From positions 62,001 through 126,000 of the forward strand of contig NZ_JALPRR010000002.1 of NCBI RefSeq assembly GCF_023630205.1: DNA of 64,000 nt, given 5' to 3'. Shown piece by piece: positions 25,954 to 34,814 of this stretch. The DNA comes from Pontibacter ruber (GTDB taxonomy: Bacteria > Bacteroidota > Bacteroidia > Cytophagales > Hymenobacteraceae). Position 1 is the first letter of the stretch, and the number at the start of each line of letters is the position of its first letter. Under the pieces are notes generated by a model. It worked only from the letters and a program-made list of their open reading frames with translations, ran no database searches and was not told where the DNA came from. Position numbers and translations under genes: made by a program.

Positions 25954-26577
25954 CTAGCGTTCGTATTTAAAGTACATCAGGGTGCCATACACGATGTGCA
26001 GCACACCAAACCCGATGGTCCAGGAAAGCAAACCATAACCAATAAAAATGCCGGAAGCCAAACCAAGTATAATCTCGCAGATGCCCAGGTAACGAATATC
26101 GCCAAACGTATACTTGCTGCCATTGATCAGGGCCAGACCATAGAAAACAAGCATGGCAGGTGCTACTAAATATAAAATGCCGTGGTAGAGCAGGATAGCA
26201 CAGAAAATACCGCCTGCTGCCAGCGGAATAGCCAGGTTCAGCAGCAACCGCTGTGATTTGCTGTCCCAGATGCGCAGGTTATTTTTGCGGGCCCGGCGGG
26301 CTGTAAAGTATGATGCAGAGCCAAAGGCAAGTATAAGCACGCCAAGCGCTACAGCAAGCATAAACTGGATGTTGGTCCAGGTAAGGGCGGTGCTGTAGTC
26401 GTGGTTGTAGCGGATATTGTACTGCACGAAATGCCACTTCACGACGGCTGCCCCGGTAAGTGCCGACACGCCCGCCGCGATGCCGGACAAGCCGCTGAGC
26501 GAGATAAAGCGGGAAGAGCGATCCATGATGTTGCGGATCTCGTGCAGGGCTTCTAACTGGTCGTGCTGCTGATTCAT
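25954..26577 (-). CDS. Membrane protein co-transcribed with the winged-helix regulator
   Basis: 207 residues. A short N-terminal helix (HDQLEALHEIRNIMDRSSRF) precedes six likely spans (LSGLSGIAAGVSALTGAAVV, IQFMLAVALGVLILAFGSA, LLLNLAIPLAAGGIFCAILL, LYLVAPAMLVFYGLALI, ILGLASGIFIGYGLLS). Proteins of this type regularly precede this kind of regulator in Bacteroidota and may sense membrane state, but that is inference. A Bacteroidota-type promoter with an embedded operator lies just upstream. Confidence 0.8.
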   Translation of the reverse strand: MNQQHDQLEALHEIRNIMDRSSRFISLSGLSGIAAGVSALTGAAVVKWHFVQYNIRYNHDYSTALTWTNIQFMLAVALGVLILAFGSASYFTARRARKNNLRIWDSKSQRLLLNLAIPLAAGGIFCAILLYHGILYLVAPAMLVFYGLALINGSKYTFGDIRYLGICEIILGLASGIFIGYGLLSWTIGFGVLHIVYGTLMYFKYER

Positions 26578-26585
26578 GCTAAAGT

Positions 26586-26602
26586 ACTTTGAGTTTCAAA
26601 GT
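26586..26602. promoter_or_regulatory. Operator-like palindrome (site 3)
   Basis: ACTTTGAGTTTCAAAGT: perfect 7-bp arms around GTT. It lies 8 nt before the start of the regulator operon and overlaps the predicted -7 box (26597-26604), so bound repressor would block RNA polymerase. Confidence 0.75.
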
Positions 26603-26626
26603 TACTAGGGGTTTACGTAATGTCAA
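26597..26626 (-). promoter_or_regulatory. Bacteroidota-type promoter of the regulator operon
   Basis: On the minus strand TTG (26626-26624) is separated by 19 nt from TAACTTTG (26604-26597), matching the primary sigma-factor consensus of this phylum (-33 TTG, -7 TAnnTTTG). Transcription would begin very close to the start codon at 26577. Confidence 0.7.
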
Positions 26627-26731
26627 GAGCAGCGGCTATAAATATTTTCTTTTTCTATACCTAGAGTTTCTGAATGTGCAACCCTTCTCCTAAACCCTAG
26701 TTAAACTTACCACTTACAGCGTTCATACATA

Positions 26732-27514
26732 ATGGCAGACACTTACTATAAAAATAAAACCATACTGATCACAGGTGGTGCGCAGGGCATTGGCCTGGGC
26801 ATGGCTGAAGCCTTTGCAAAAGCAGGAGCTAGTGTTATCATCACCGACCAGGACGAGGAAGCAGGGCAGCAGGCGCTGAAGCGTTTGCAGGACCAGCAAC
26901 TTGCTGCCCGGTTTATACTTTGCGACGTAAGTTCCGAAGCACACGTAAAGGCACTCATGCAGCAGGTAGGAGAGAAGTATGCCCAACTCGACGGCCTCAT
27001 CAACAACGCCGGCTTAGCCGATCCTTTTATGGGAACGCTGGAGGAACTGGATGTGGAGCGCTTCGACAAGGTACTGGCTGTGAACCTGCGCGGGCCGCTG
27101 CTTTGCAGTAAGTATGCGCTGCCGCTGCTCAAAAAAGCAGCACACCCGGCTATACTTAACATTACCTCCACCCGGGCGTTTATGTCAGAGCCTGATACGT
27201 TTGGTTACACGGCCTCTAAAGGCGGGCTGGAGGCGCTCACGCATTCGCTGGCAGTGAGCCTTACCGATCCGTTGATCCGGGTAAATGCCATTGCTCCAGG
27301 CTGGATAGAAGTTGGCCCCTGGCAGAAAGAAAGCGAAAAGTACGAGCCGCAGCACAGCCAGCAGGACAAAGCGCAGCACCCTGTCGGTCGGGTAGGCACA
27401 CCGGAAGACATTGCCCAGGCAGCCCTGTTTCTCTGTTCCGATAAAGCCGGCTTCATCACCGGCCAAAGCATCACCATAGACGGCGGCATGACCGTGAAGA
27501 TGATCTATGTGTGA
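26732..27514 (+). CDS. Short-chain dehydrogenase/reductase
   Basis: 260 residues, a classical SDR: cofactor loop TGGAQGIG (15-22), NNAG (89-92), catalytic Ser144 in NITSTRAF, and Tyr157-x3-Lys161 in GYTASKGG. The Asp at the end of strand 2 (IITDQDE) favours NAD over NADP. The C-terminus has the usual GRVGTPEDIAQAALFLCSDK and ITIDGGM. The substrate is unknown. It is transcribed alone and faces away from the winged-helix operon. Confidence 0.92.
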   Translation: MADTYYKNKTILITGGAQGIGLGMAEAFAKAGASVIITDQDEEAGQQALKRLQDQQLAARFILCDVSSEAHVKALMQQVGEKYAQLDGLINNAGLADPFMGTLEELDVERFDKVLAVNLRGPLLCSKYALPLLKKAAHPAILNITSTRAFMSEPDTFGYTASKGGLEALTHSLAVSLTDPLIRVNAIAPGWIEVGPWQKESEKYEPQHSQQDKAQHPVGRVGTPEDIAQAALFLCSDKAGFITGQSITIDGGMTVKMIYV

Positions 27515-27617
27515 AATGGTTGTATTGTTAAATTGCTGATTGTTGTTTTTCTACGGTGTGCAAAGGCCGCTTCCTATGAGTGATAGCTTTCAACTTTCTA
27601 ACTTTCTGCCCTACTCC

Positions 27618-27710
27618 GCCCTTGCTGCGTGTATTCACCAGCTAGCACTACAGCCGCTGAAGTATAAGACAGTTGAAGTATAAGTTGTTGGTGAAAACAC
27701 CAACGACGGC
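27618..27710 (+). repeat. Dispersed repeat R2, copy b
   Basis: Runs from GCCCTTGCTGCGTGTATTCA to GGTGAAAACACCAACGACGG and holds both R2 hairpins; it has a ~14-nt internal duplication (ACTTCA...TTATACTTCA on the complement). AT-rich strings of the type ATTGTTAAATTGCTGATTG at 27527-27546 and ATCAACAATTTAGCATTGCA near 27812 flank it. The 386-bp gap 27515-27900 holds this element and nothing gene-like. Confidence 0.65.
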
Positions 27711-27900
27711 AGAACAACGCCGATACAGGCAGTCACACAATGGACTTCTTTGATTTAACCATCCAACAATGCAGTAATTTAGCAATCAGAAAATCAGCAG
27801 ATTAAGCTGATCAACAATTTAGCATTGCAGCAATTCAGCAATAAACATTAACCTTTCGGGCCTTCATTTCGGTAAACTATAAGCAACGATTTTGATACGT

Positions 27901-28539
27901 ATGATGGATTCTCCTTATAGCCCTGTTTTGCTTTATGTTACCGATCCGATGTGTGCCTGGTGTTATGGTTTTACACCCGTCATCAGGCGACTGCGTGCGC
28001 TGTGGCAGGGCAGGCTCAAAGTGGAGGTTATTTTAGGAGGGCTAAACCCTTACGCTGAAGAACCTCTTACCCGCGAACAGAAAGAGAAGCTGGCAGTTAG
28101 CTGGCACCGGGTGCAGACCAGAACATCGTTGCCCTTCAACTATGGATTTTTCTTACGGAACGGCTTCGTTTACAACACCGAGCCTGCCAGCCGCGCCTTG
28201 CTGGTGGTGCGTCAGATGCGGCCGTTATTAACCCTGGAGGTACTGCGGGCGCTGCACTCTGCTTTTTATGTGGACGGTGCCGACCTGACCAATCCCTATG
28301 TGCTGGCACAGCTGATCAGGCCTTTCGGTATTCGCGAAGACGTATTCCTGACGCTGTTCGAGTCAGACGTGATCATGGAGCAAATGGAGGGGGAATTTGA
28401 TTTCGTAAACACGCTGGGTGCTAAAAAACTGCCAAGCGTTTACATAGAAGGTCCGGCAGGGCCCGAGCTGCTTGCCACAGGCTTTTGCCAGCTCGACGAA
28501 CTCGAAGAACTCCTGCTCAAACGGCTCGAAGAAGTATAA
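27901..28539 (+). CDS. DsbA family protein (thioredoxin fold, CAWC)
   Basis: 212 residues from the ATG at 27901; the frame is open to a TTG at 27892. A thioredoxin-fold start (VLLYVTDPMCAWCYGFTPVI) carries a CAWC redox motif (C18, C21), and a helical insertion follows. The C-terminal part contains the cis-Pro site KLPSVYIEG. There is no signal peptide, so a cytoplasmic DsbA-like/FrnE-like protein is likely, with a role in thiol-disulfide or oxidative-stress chemistry. Its substrate is unknown. Confidence 0.85.
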   Translation: MMDSPYSPVLLYVTDPMCAWCYGFTPVIRRLRALWQGRLKVEVILGGLNPYAEEPLTREQKEKLAVSWHRVQTRTSLPFNYGFFLRNGFVYNTEPASRALLVVRQMRPLLTLEVLRALHSAFYVDGADLTNPYVLAQLIRPFGIREDVFLTLFESDVIMEQMEGEFDFVNTLGAKKLPSVYIEGPAGPELLATGFCQLDELEELLLKRLEEV

Positions 28540-28705
28540 CAGGAGCTGTCGAAGTATACTTTTTGCATGCGCAACTATAAACACATGTAATAGCTTTTTA
28601 ATTGGTAGCTGTAAACTAAGCTGGCGTACTAAATTTGCTCTATATTTAGATTTTAGTATATTGTGCCGTAAATATCTAATGCGCTAAAGAGACAGCTGCC
28701 AAAAA

Positions 28706-29065
28706 ATGAAAAGCAAAACCGCCTTTAATCAGGTAGACGAATACCTGGAAAAGCTGCCCCATGAAAAGCAGGTGCTTGCCCAGGCTGTGCGTCGCATCAT
28801 TCATAACACGGTTGCACACCTCGAGGAGTGCGTGCGCTGGGATATTCCCTGTTATTTCTTTTACGGGCCGGTTTGCTACTTCGCATCATCCCGCAGCGGC
28901 ATTCACTTCGGGTTTTTCCGGGGCAAGGAGCTTGCTGATCCGGCAAGGCGCCTGGTTAGCCGCAACGGGCAAATGCCGCATATCAAGGTGCGCTCCCTGG
29001 AAGACATCGACGAGCTATACTTCGCCGACCTGATCCGCGACGCCGTTTCACTTAACCAGAACTAA
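28706..29065 (+). CDS. DUF1801 domain protein
   Basis: 119 residues, soluble. The YdhG-like core is visible: VDEYLEKLPHEKQVLAQAVR, CVRWDIPCYFFYGPVCYFAS, SGIHFGFFRGKEL. DUF1801 resembles a frataxin-like fold, but its function in this phylum is untested. The 3' end overlaps the convergent cation transporter gene by 14 nt, so the two transcripts would be antisense at their ends. Confidence 0.85.
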   Translation: MKSKTAFNQVDEYLEKLPHEKQVLAQAVRRIIHNTVAHLEECVRWDIPCYFFYGPVCYFASSRSGIHFGFFRGKELADPARRLVSRNGQMPHIKVRSLEDIDELYFADLIRDAVSLNQN

Positions 29066-29981
29066 AATCAGGCGTGCAGCTTTGCTGGCTGCATACTTCC
29101 CCCGGCAGTTCCAGTTCCACGGTTACATGGTGTATGTCCATATTGGCCATGGCAGCACGGATACGCTGCTTTACTTCTTCCGCCTGCTGCAGTTGCAGGT
29201 TTCCTTCCACCACGGCATGTAAAGTCAGTACATGGTGCGTACCATCCAGCGACCACAGGTGCAGGTCGTGTACCGAACGGATATCAGGCAATTGTTCCAG
29301 CCGCTGCTGTAGCCTGGTAAGGTCTATCTGGGCAGGTGTGCCTTGCAATAAGATGTTCAGGCTCTGGCGCAGGTTGCCCACCACGTTGTAAAGCACATAG
29401 GCAGTTATCGCAACCGAAAGCAGCGGGTCTATTACAGGTACATCAAAGAAGTATAAAACCACACCGCCTACCAATACGGCAATCCAGCCCAGCACATCTT
29501 CCAGCAGGTGCAGCATGGCCACGCGCTCGTTTAGCGTGTTGCCTTTCTTCAGGCGCAAAACCGCCAGGCCATTTACCAGCACACCCAGCAGCGCAAAGCC
29601 GATCATACCGGGTGCGTTTACCGGCTCCGGGTTCAGGATGCGTGGTATAGCCGCCGATAGCACCAGCACAGAGCCCACCAGCAGAATCACAGAGTTGATA
29701 AATGCCCCCAGCAGCGAAAACCGCTTGTACCCGTACGAAAAAGCCTGGTCTCCGCCCCGACCTGAGAGCCGCTCAAAATACCAGGCCAAGCCGAGCGCCA
29801 GCGAGTCACCCAGGTCGTGGAGGGCATCCGAAAGTATGGCCATGCTGTTGATCCAGAACCCGCCAATGATTTCGACGATAGTAAAACTAAGGTTCAGGAA
29901 AAAGGCCAGCCGTATGTTATCGCTGGCATGATGATGATGGTGGTGATGGTGCCCGTGATGATCGTGATGTGCATGTGCCAT
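29052..29981 (-). CDS. Cation diffusion facilitator (CDF) metal exporter
   Basis: 309 residues. The N-terminus is a run of about 13 His with a few Asp/Gly (residues 4-18), a likely metal-binding tail. Six membrane spans follow, with the CDF site SDALHDLGDS in span 2 and a matching histidine/aspartate site in span 5 region (LLHLLEDVLGW). The cytoplasmic C-terminal domain (SVHDLHLWSLDGTHHVLTLH) is typical of ZitB/CzcD-type zinc, cobalt or cadmium exporters that exchange metal for protons. The metal cannot be fixed by sequence. No metal regulator is adjacent. Confidence 0.92.
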   Translation of the reverse strand: MAHAHHDHHGHHHHHHHHASDNIRLAFFLNLSFTIVEIIGGFWINSMAILSDALHDLGDSLALGLAWYFERLSGRGGDQAFSYGYKRFSLLGAFINSVILLVGSVLVLSAAIPRILNPEPVNAPGMIGFALLGVLVNGLAVLRLKKGNTLNERVAMLHLLEDVLGWIAVLVGGVVLYFFDVPVIDPLLSVAITAYVLYNVVGNLRQSLNILLQGTPAQIDLTRLQQRLEQLPDIRSVHDLHLWSLDGTHHVLTLHAVVEGNLQLQQAEEVKQRIRAAMANMDIHHVTVELELPGEVCSQQSCTPDFSSG

Positions 29982-30065
29982 AGCTATAGAAACGAAATCG
30001 GTAAGGTATAAGATACCCGGGCGGGCGCAACAAACCTTAAGTTAAACTGTTAGCCAACTACTTTG

Positions 30066-30073
30066 TACATTTG
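30066..30073 (+). promoter_or_regulatory. Possible -7 box upstream of the two-component operon
   Basis: TACATTTG fits TAnnTTTG and lies 88 nt before the response-regulator start, but I see no TTG at the expected -33 distance. Confidence 0.35.
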
Positions 30074-30160
30074 CAGCGAAGGGTAGTTGTTTCGGAACGG
30101 CACCAACAGGCAGGCGCGTGCTGCTGTACGCAGGTAAAGGTTTGGCAAAAAAAATATACT

Positions 30161-30844
30161 ATGAGAATACTACTGGTCGAAGATGAACCCAAAGTTGCTT
30201 CCTTTATCAAGAAGGGGCTGGAAGAGCAGGCATACGAAGTAGACCAGGCGTATGACGGATTGTTCGGTGTGAAACTGGCCCTGCAGAACGAGTATGATCT
30301 CATTATCCTCGATATTATTCTGCCCAACCTGAATGGCCTGGATGCCTGCCGCGAGATCCGGAAACACAACGCAAATGTCTCGATCCTGATGCTGACCGCT
30401 TTGGGCACTACGGACGATAAGATCACAGGCCTGGATGCCGGTGCCGACGATTACCTGACCAAGCCTTTCGAATTTAAGGAGCTGCTTGCCCGCATCAGGG
30501 CACTTACCCGGCGCTCAAACGATAACAGCAGCAGCGAAAAGCTATCGCTGGCCGACCTGGAAATGGACCTGGCCAAAAAGACCGTAACCCGCAGCGGAAA
30601 ACCCATCAACCTGACCGCACGTGAATTTGCCTTGCTCTATTACCTGCTCCGCAACCAGAACCGTGTGGTGTCGCGCGTGGATATCACGGAAAATGTCTGG
30701 GAAACTTCCTTTGATACAGGCAGCAACGTAATCGATGTGTACATCAACTTCCTGCGTAAGAAAATAGACAAAGGCTTCCCGACAAAGCTCATACATACGT
30801 TGGTAGGGATGGGGTATGTGCTAAAAGAACAAGACGACGTATGA
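30161..30844 (+). CDS. OmpR-family response regulator
   Basis: 227 residues from the ATG at 30161 (MRILLVEDE); an ATG at 30071 adds 30 residues unlike any receiver domain. Receiver: acidic pocket E7/D8, phospho-acceptor D51 in LIILDIILPN, and TKPFEFKE with the conserved Lys. The C-terminal winged helix contains LTAREFALLYYLLRNQNRVV and GSNVIDVYINFLRKKID. It overlaps the kinase gene (ATGA), so they form a pair. The signal is not evident. The copper regulator CusR has the same architecture, but no copper genes are near. Confidence 0.93.
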   Translation: MRILLVEDEPKVASFIKKGLEEQAYEVDQAYDGLFGVKLALQNEYDLIILDIILPNLNGLDACREIRKHNANVSILMLTALGTTDDKITGLDAGADDYLTKPFEFKELLARIRALTRRSNDNSSSEKLSLADLEMDLAKKTVTRSGKPINLTAREFALLYYLLRNQNRVVSRVDITENVWETSFDTGSNVIDVYINFLRKKIDKGFPTKLIHTLVGMGYVLKEQDDV

Positions 30845-32226
30845 AAATCCGCTCCCGCTTAACGCTTCAGTTTGCCGGCATCTTCGCCCTCATTCTCACT
30901 CTTTTCTCGCTGGTGATCTATTACTTTACCTCCCTTTACCGGCAGGACGATTTCTATAACCGCATTGAGCGGCGTACGGAGGCTTTGGCAGCCCATGTGC
31001 TGGAGGCTGATGAAGTAGACTCCGCAAGGCGCCGCAAAAACGAGATAGAATATTACCACGAACTGCCCTATGAGATGGTAAGGGTATACCGGACCAACGG
31101 AGAGCTTATTTTCTCGAATGGGAATGGTGTGCTTAACGTAGAGCAAAACCTGCTGGACCGCGTGCAGCGCCAGAAACTTGTAACCCTGGAGCAGGGGGTA
31201 CGCCAGATTGTGGGCAAGTACTATACCGATAACCAGGGCGAGTTTGTGCTGATTGCCTCCTCTGTAGATGCCTACAGCCTGCGCAAGCTGCAGCACTTAA
31301 AAGTTATTCTGATCGTAGGTTTCCTGGGGTCGCTGGTGATCGTGGTGCTGGCGGGCTGGGTTTTTGCGAAACAGGCGCTTCGGCCCATCACCAAGGTGGT
31401 GAGCGAGGTAGAAAAGATCAGTGCCTCAGACCTGCACCTGCGCCTGAGCAATGCCGATGGCAAAGACGAGCTGTCGCACCTGGCCAAAATATTCAACAAC
31501 ATGCTGGACCGCCTGGAAACTGCATTTGAAATGCAAAGCACGTTTGTATCGAATGCATCGCACGAGCTGCGCACGCCGCTGACCGCCATGATCGGTGAGT
31601 TGGAAGTGGCCCTGATGAAGCCCCGTGAGCCGGAAGAGTATAAGCGGGTGCTGCAGTCCATGCTGGAGGATGCCCGTTTGCTGACCGAACTTTCCAACGG
31701 ATTGCTGCAGATCGCACAGGCTAGTATAGATTCGTCCAAGATCAGTTATACGTACCTCCGCTTCGATGAGCTGGTCTGGATGGCCCGCGACCAGGCCGTA
31801 AAGCGGCAGCCCAACACCCATTTCGATATTAACTTCGAAGAGCTGCCCGAAGATGAAGACCGCCTGATGGTAAAAGGCAACGAGGCGCTTTTGCTGATTG
31901 CTATCGTGAACGTACTGGAGAATGCAGCTAAGTTCTCGCCGGCCGGCCATCCGGTTTCGGTGCTCATCGCTGCGGACAAAGAACGTGTGCTGTTGAAGGT
32001 ACGGGACAAGGGGCTAGGCATCGCCAAGGACGACCTGAAGCATGTTTTTGTGCCTTTCTTCAGGGCTTACAACGTGCGCAACATTACCGGGCACGGGATC
32101 GGGTTGCCTCTTACAGAGCGTATCCTGAAACTGCACAGAGGCAGTATTTCGGTGCACTCCATCATACACGAGGGTACCGAAGTGGTGGTTACATTGCCCC
32201 AGGCCTACAGCTTTGTTCCGGCTTAA
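30841..32226 (+). CDS. Sensor histidine kinase
   Basis: 461 residues: span 1 (FAGIFALILTLFSLVIYYF), a ~120-residue periplasmic sensor, span 2 (VILIVGFLGSLVIVVLAGWV), HAMP (KQALRPITKVVSEVEKIS), HisKA with H241 in SNASHELRTPL, and HATPase with NVLENAAKFSPAG and the G-boxes in DKGLGIAKDD and GHGIGLPL. It should phosphorylate the upstream regulator. The next gene, a SulP transporter, is 157 nt away and could be a target, but that is only proximity. Confidence 0.93.
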   Translation: MKIRSRLTLQFAGIFALILTLFSLVIYYFTSLYRQDDFYNRIERRTEALAAHVLEADEVDSARRRKNEIEYYHELPYEMVRVYRTNGELIFSNGNGVLNVEQNLLDRVQRQKLVTLEQGVRQIVGKYYTDNQGEFVLIASSVDAYSLRKLQHLKVILIVGFLGSLVIVVLAGWVFAKQALRPITKVVSEVEKISASDLHLRLSNADGKDELSHLAKIFNNMLDRLETAFEMQSTFVSNASHELRTPLTAMIGELEVALMKPREPEEYKRVLQSMLEDARLLTELSNGLLQIAQASIDSSKISYTYLRFDELVWMARDQAVKRQPNTHFDINFEELPEDEDRLMVKGNEALLLIAIVNVLENAAKFSPAGHPVSVLIAADKERVLLKVRDKGLGIAKDDLKHVFVPFFRAYNVRNITGHGIGLPLTERILKLHRGSISVHSIIHEGTEVVVTLPQAYSFVPA

Positions 32227-32282
32227 TCTGCATTTTAATCAAATTTTAATAAGGTTTTAATTCCCTGTTAATGTTGCAAAAG

Positions 32283-32290
32283 TAGCTTTG
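32283..32290 (+). promoter_or_regulatory. Possible -7 box of the SulP/carbonic anhydrase operon
   Basis: TAGCTTTG fits TAnnTTTG exactly, ~94 nt before the SulP start. The -33 region is T-rich but has no clear TTG at 19-21 nt. Confidence 0.4.
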
Positions 32291-32383
32291 CCAACATTAG
32301 GTGAGTAAAATGTCTTATGTTCCTGCACTCCTCTTGCCAAGGGTGCGGGAGCCTAGGGCGCATAAAGCAGGAAAAAAAGTCTT

Positions 32384-33955
32384 ATGAAATCAAATACAGG
32401 TACTATTAATTACATGTCCCGCCTTAGCAAGGATTTTCCGGCGGGTTTGGTAGTGTTTCTTGTTGCACTTCCACTTTGTCTGGGTATTTCCCTGGCATCC
32501 GGTGCGCCATTGTTTGCTGGTATTGTAACAGGTATTGTGGGCGGCCTGGTGGTCTCCTGGCTCAGCGGCTCTCAGTTAAGTGTAAGCGGGCCGGCTGCGG
32601 GCTTAACAGTGATCGTGCTGAACGGAATCGAAACACTGCAGACCTACGAAGCATTTCTGCTTGCCGTAGTGCTGGCCGGGGTGCTGCAACTGGTGCTGGG
32701 CTTTTTGAAGGCTGGTGTAATCGGTTTATACTTTCCATCTTCCGTGATCCGGGGCATGCTGGCCGCCATTGGCCTTATTCTTATTCTGAAGCAGATACCA
32801 CATTTTATGGGTGCAGATGACGATTTCTTCGGAGATATGAATTTTCTGCAGCCCGACGGGCGTACCACTTTCTCGGAACTGGGCCATGCTTTTTCAGCCA
32901 TTAACCTGGGCGCCTTGCTGGTGGGTATTATCTCCCTTACCATACTTCTTGCCTGGGACACCGCCTTCCTGAAGCGTTTTAAGTTCTTCAAGCTGGTGCC
33001 GGGTGCTCTTATCGTGGTGCTGGTATCTGTTGGCCTGAACTTTCTGTTTATCAATTCCTTTCCGGAGCTGGCCATTGCCAGCAGCCATCTGGTAAGCCTG
33101 CCGGTTATCGGCAGTGTGCAGGAATTGGGCAACGAATTGCGCCTGCCGGATTTCAGTGCTTTTGCTAATCCGTCGTTGTACGTAGTGGCGTTTACCATTG
33201 CCATCATTGCCAGCCTCGAGACGCTGCTGAGCGTGGAGGCCGTAGATAAACTGGACCCGCACAAGCGGCGTACACCCACTAACCGCGAACTGAAAGCGCA
33301 GGGTATGGGTAACATCATTGCCGGTATGCTGGGCGGCCTACCAATGACTGCCGTGATCGTGCGCAGCTCTGCCAACATTGCCGCCGGTGGCGAAACAAAA
33401 GTATCTGCTTTTATCCATGGCGTGTTCCTGCTGCTGTCGGTCCTGTTCCTGGCCGGTTTCCTGAACCAGGTGCCGCTATCTGCGCTGGCGGCGGTGCTGC
33501 TGATGGTAGGTTTTAAATTAACCAAACCAAGCCTGTACAAGGGGCAGTTGAAGCTGGGCGCTGAGCAGTTCATCCCGTTCATTGTTACCATCATTGCTAT
33601 CCTGTTTACCGACCTGCTGATGGGTATCCTGATCGGTCTGGCAGTAGGCGTGTTCTTTATCCTGAAGGCCAACTATAAATCGCCGTACTTCTACCACAAA
33701 GAGGAGCAGAAAGACAAGGAGATTATCCGTATCCAGTTAAGCGAGCACGTATCGTTCCTGAACAAAGCCAGCATCGTACTCACCCTTGATCATTTGCCGC
33801 AGAACAGCCACGTGATCATTGATGGCGATAAAACGGAGTTCATCGATTACGATGTGCTGGAGGCCATACAGGAGTTCAAGAAGACGGCACATGAACGCAA
33901 CATCAAAGTAGAGATAAGGAACATAGCGGATGTACAGGTGCTGGACATGCACTAA
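32384..33955 (+). CDS. SulP/SLC26 family anion transporter, probable bicarbonate transporter
   Basis: 523 residues: about 12-14 membrane spans with the SLC26 start DFPAGLVVFLVALPLCLGIS and LSVSGPAAGLTVIV, then a C-terminal STAS-like domain (~430-523, VSFLNKASIVLTLDHLPQ, VIIDGDKTEFIDYDVLEAI). Many SulP proteins move sulfate. Here a beta-carbonic anhydrase follows after 51 nt on the same strand, which supports bicarbonate as the substrate (inference from context). An alternative ATG lies at residue 11 (MSRLSKDF). Confidence 0.9.
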   Translation: MKSNTGTINYMSRLSKDFPAGLVVFLVALPLCLGISLASGAPLFAGIVTGIVGGLVVSWLSGSQLSVSGPAAGLTVIVLNGIETLQTYEAFLLAVVLAGVLQLVLGFLKAGVIGLYFPSSVIRGMLAAIGLILILKQIPHFMGADDDFFGDMNFLQPDGRTTFSELGHAFSAINLGALLVGIISLTILLAWDTAFLKRFKFFKLVPGALIVVLVSVGLNFLFINSFPELAIASSHLVSLPVIGSVQELGNELRLPDFSAFANPSLYVVAFTIAIIASLETLLSVEAVDKLDPHKRRTPTNRELKAQGMGNIIAGMLGGLPMTAVIVRSSANIAAGGETKVSAFIHGVFLLLSVLFLAGFLNQVPLSALAAVLLMVGFKLTKPSLYKGQLKLGAEQFIPFIVTIIAILFTDLLMGILIGLAVGVFFILKANYKSPYFYHKEEQKDKEIIRIQLSEHVSFLNKASIVLTLDHLPQNSHVIIDGDKTEFIDYDVLEAIQEFKKTAHERNIKVEIRNIADVQVLDMH

Positions 33956-34006
33956 AAGATCAATATGGAGTAAACTATAAAGAACAACTAAGCATACATA
34001 CACAAC

Positions 34007-34675
34007 ATGAAAAAAATACTGGCAAATAATAAGAAATGGGTAGCGGAGAAGCTGAGCGAAGATCCGGATTACTTCAATAAGCTGGCCTTAGGGCAGGAGC
34101 CGCGTTACCTGTTTATCGGTTGCTCCGACAGCCGTGTTCCTTCTTCAGCTATTACGGGTACGGGCCCGGGCGAAATGTTTGTGCACCGTAACATTGCCAA
34201 CCTGGTTGTGCACTCCGATATGAACCTGCTCTCCGTATTGCAGTATGCCGTGGAAGTGCTTAAAGTAAAAGATATTATCGTTTGCGGCCATTACGGATGT
34301 GGCGGTGTAGCAGCAGCTGCCAGCAACAAACAGTTTGGCCTGATCGATAACTGGCTGCGCAATATCAAGGATGTGATGCGCCTGCACGAACGTGAGGTGA
34401 TGAGCATCTACGATGAAGAGACCCGCCTGCGCCGCCTGGTAGAGCTGAACGTGATCGAGCAGGTACACAACCTGTCCAAAACGTCCATCATCCAGAATGC
34501 CTTGCTTTCAGATAACCCGCCAAGGTTGTACGGCCTGGTGTATGATATCAAGGAAGGTTTGCTGCGCGACCTGAAAGTGGATGTGGAGGGCTTCAAGCGC
34601 TATGAGCACATCTATAACGTGACCGCAGACAATGTACAGGCAGAAGCTGTACAGGAAGAGAATACTACTACCTAA
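34007..34675 (+). CDS. Beta-class carbonic anhydrase
   Basis: 222 residues. The zinc ligands are visible: C39 in FIGCSDSRVP, with the D41-R43 dyad, and H95/C98 in VCGHYGCGG. It interconverts CO2 and bicarbonate in the cytoplasm. Directly downstream of a SulP transporter, it should hydrate CO2 or trap imported bicarbonate for carboxylases and pH control. The C-terminal ~20 residues (NVTADNVQAEAVQEENTTT) are an acidic extension. A terminator follows 21 nt after the stop. Confidence 0.94.
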   Translation: MKKILANNKKWVAEKLSEDPDYFNKLALGQEPRYLFIGCSDSRVPSSAITGTGPGEMFVHRNIANLVVHSDMNLLSVLQYAVEVLKVKDIIVCGHYGCGGVAAAASNKQFGLIDNWLRNIKDVMRLHEREVMSIYDEETRLRRLVELNVIEQVHNLSKTSIIQNALLSDNPPRLYGLVYDIKEGLLRDLKVDVEGFKRYEHIYNVTADNVQAEAVQEENTTT

Positions 34676-34696
34676 TACCTGACTTTTTTTCCGGCT

Positions 34697-34730
34697 GAAG
34701 CCCCTGCTCTTGCAGGGGCTTCTTTATTTT
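34697..34730 (+). terminator. Terminator of the SulP/carbonic anhydrase operon
   Basis: GAAGCCCCTGC (34697-34707) pairs with GCAGGGGCTTC (34712-34722) around a TCTT loop, followed by TTTATTTT. Confidence 0.88.
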
Positions 34731-34765
34731 GCCGGTGGTGTATGCTTTATACTTGTAAGGGCAAT

Positions 34766-34795
34766 AAAAAAGCTCCGCTTACGGCGGAGCTTTTT
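34766..34795. terminator. Second terminator, for the leftward barrel gene
   Basis: AAAAAGCTCCGC (34766-34777) and GCGGAGCTTTTT (34784-34795) form a 12-bp stem with a 6-nt loop. The A- and T-runs make it work on both strands; it ends the leftward gene at 34815. Confidence 0.85.
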
Positions 34796-34814
34796 CAATA
34801 AAGGTCTTTTACTA

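Noticed and set aside
32644-33672. 342-codon frame on the minus strand inside the SulP gene
   Set aside because: It is an antisense shadow of a well-supported transporter with SLC26 and STAS motifs.
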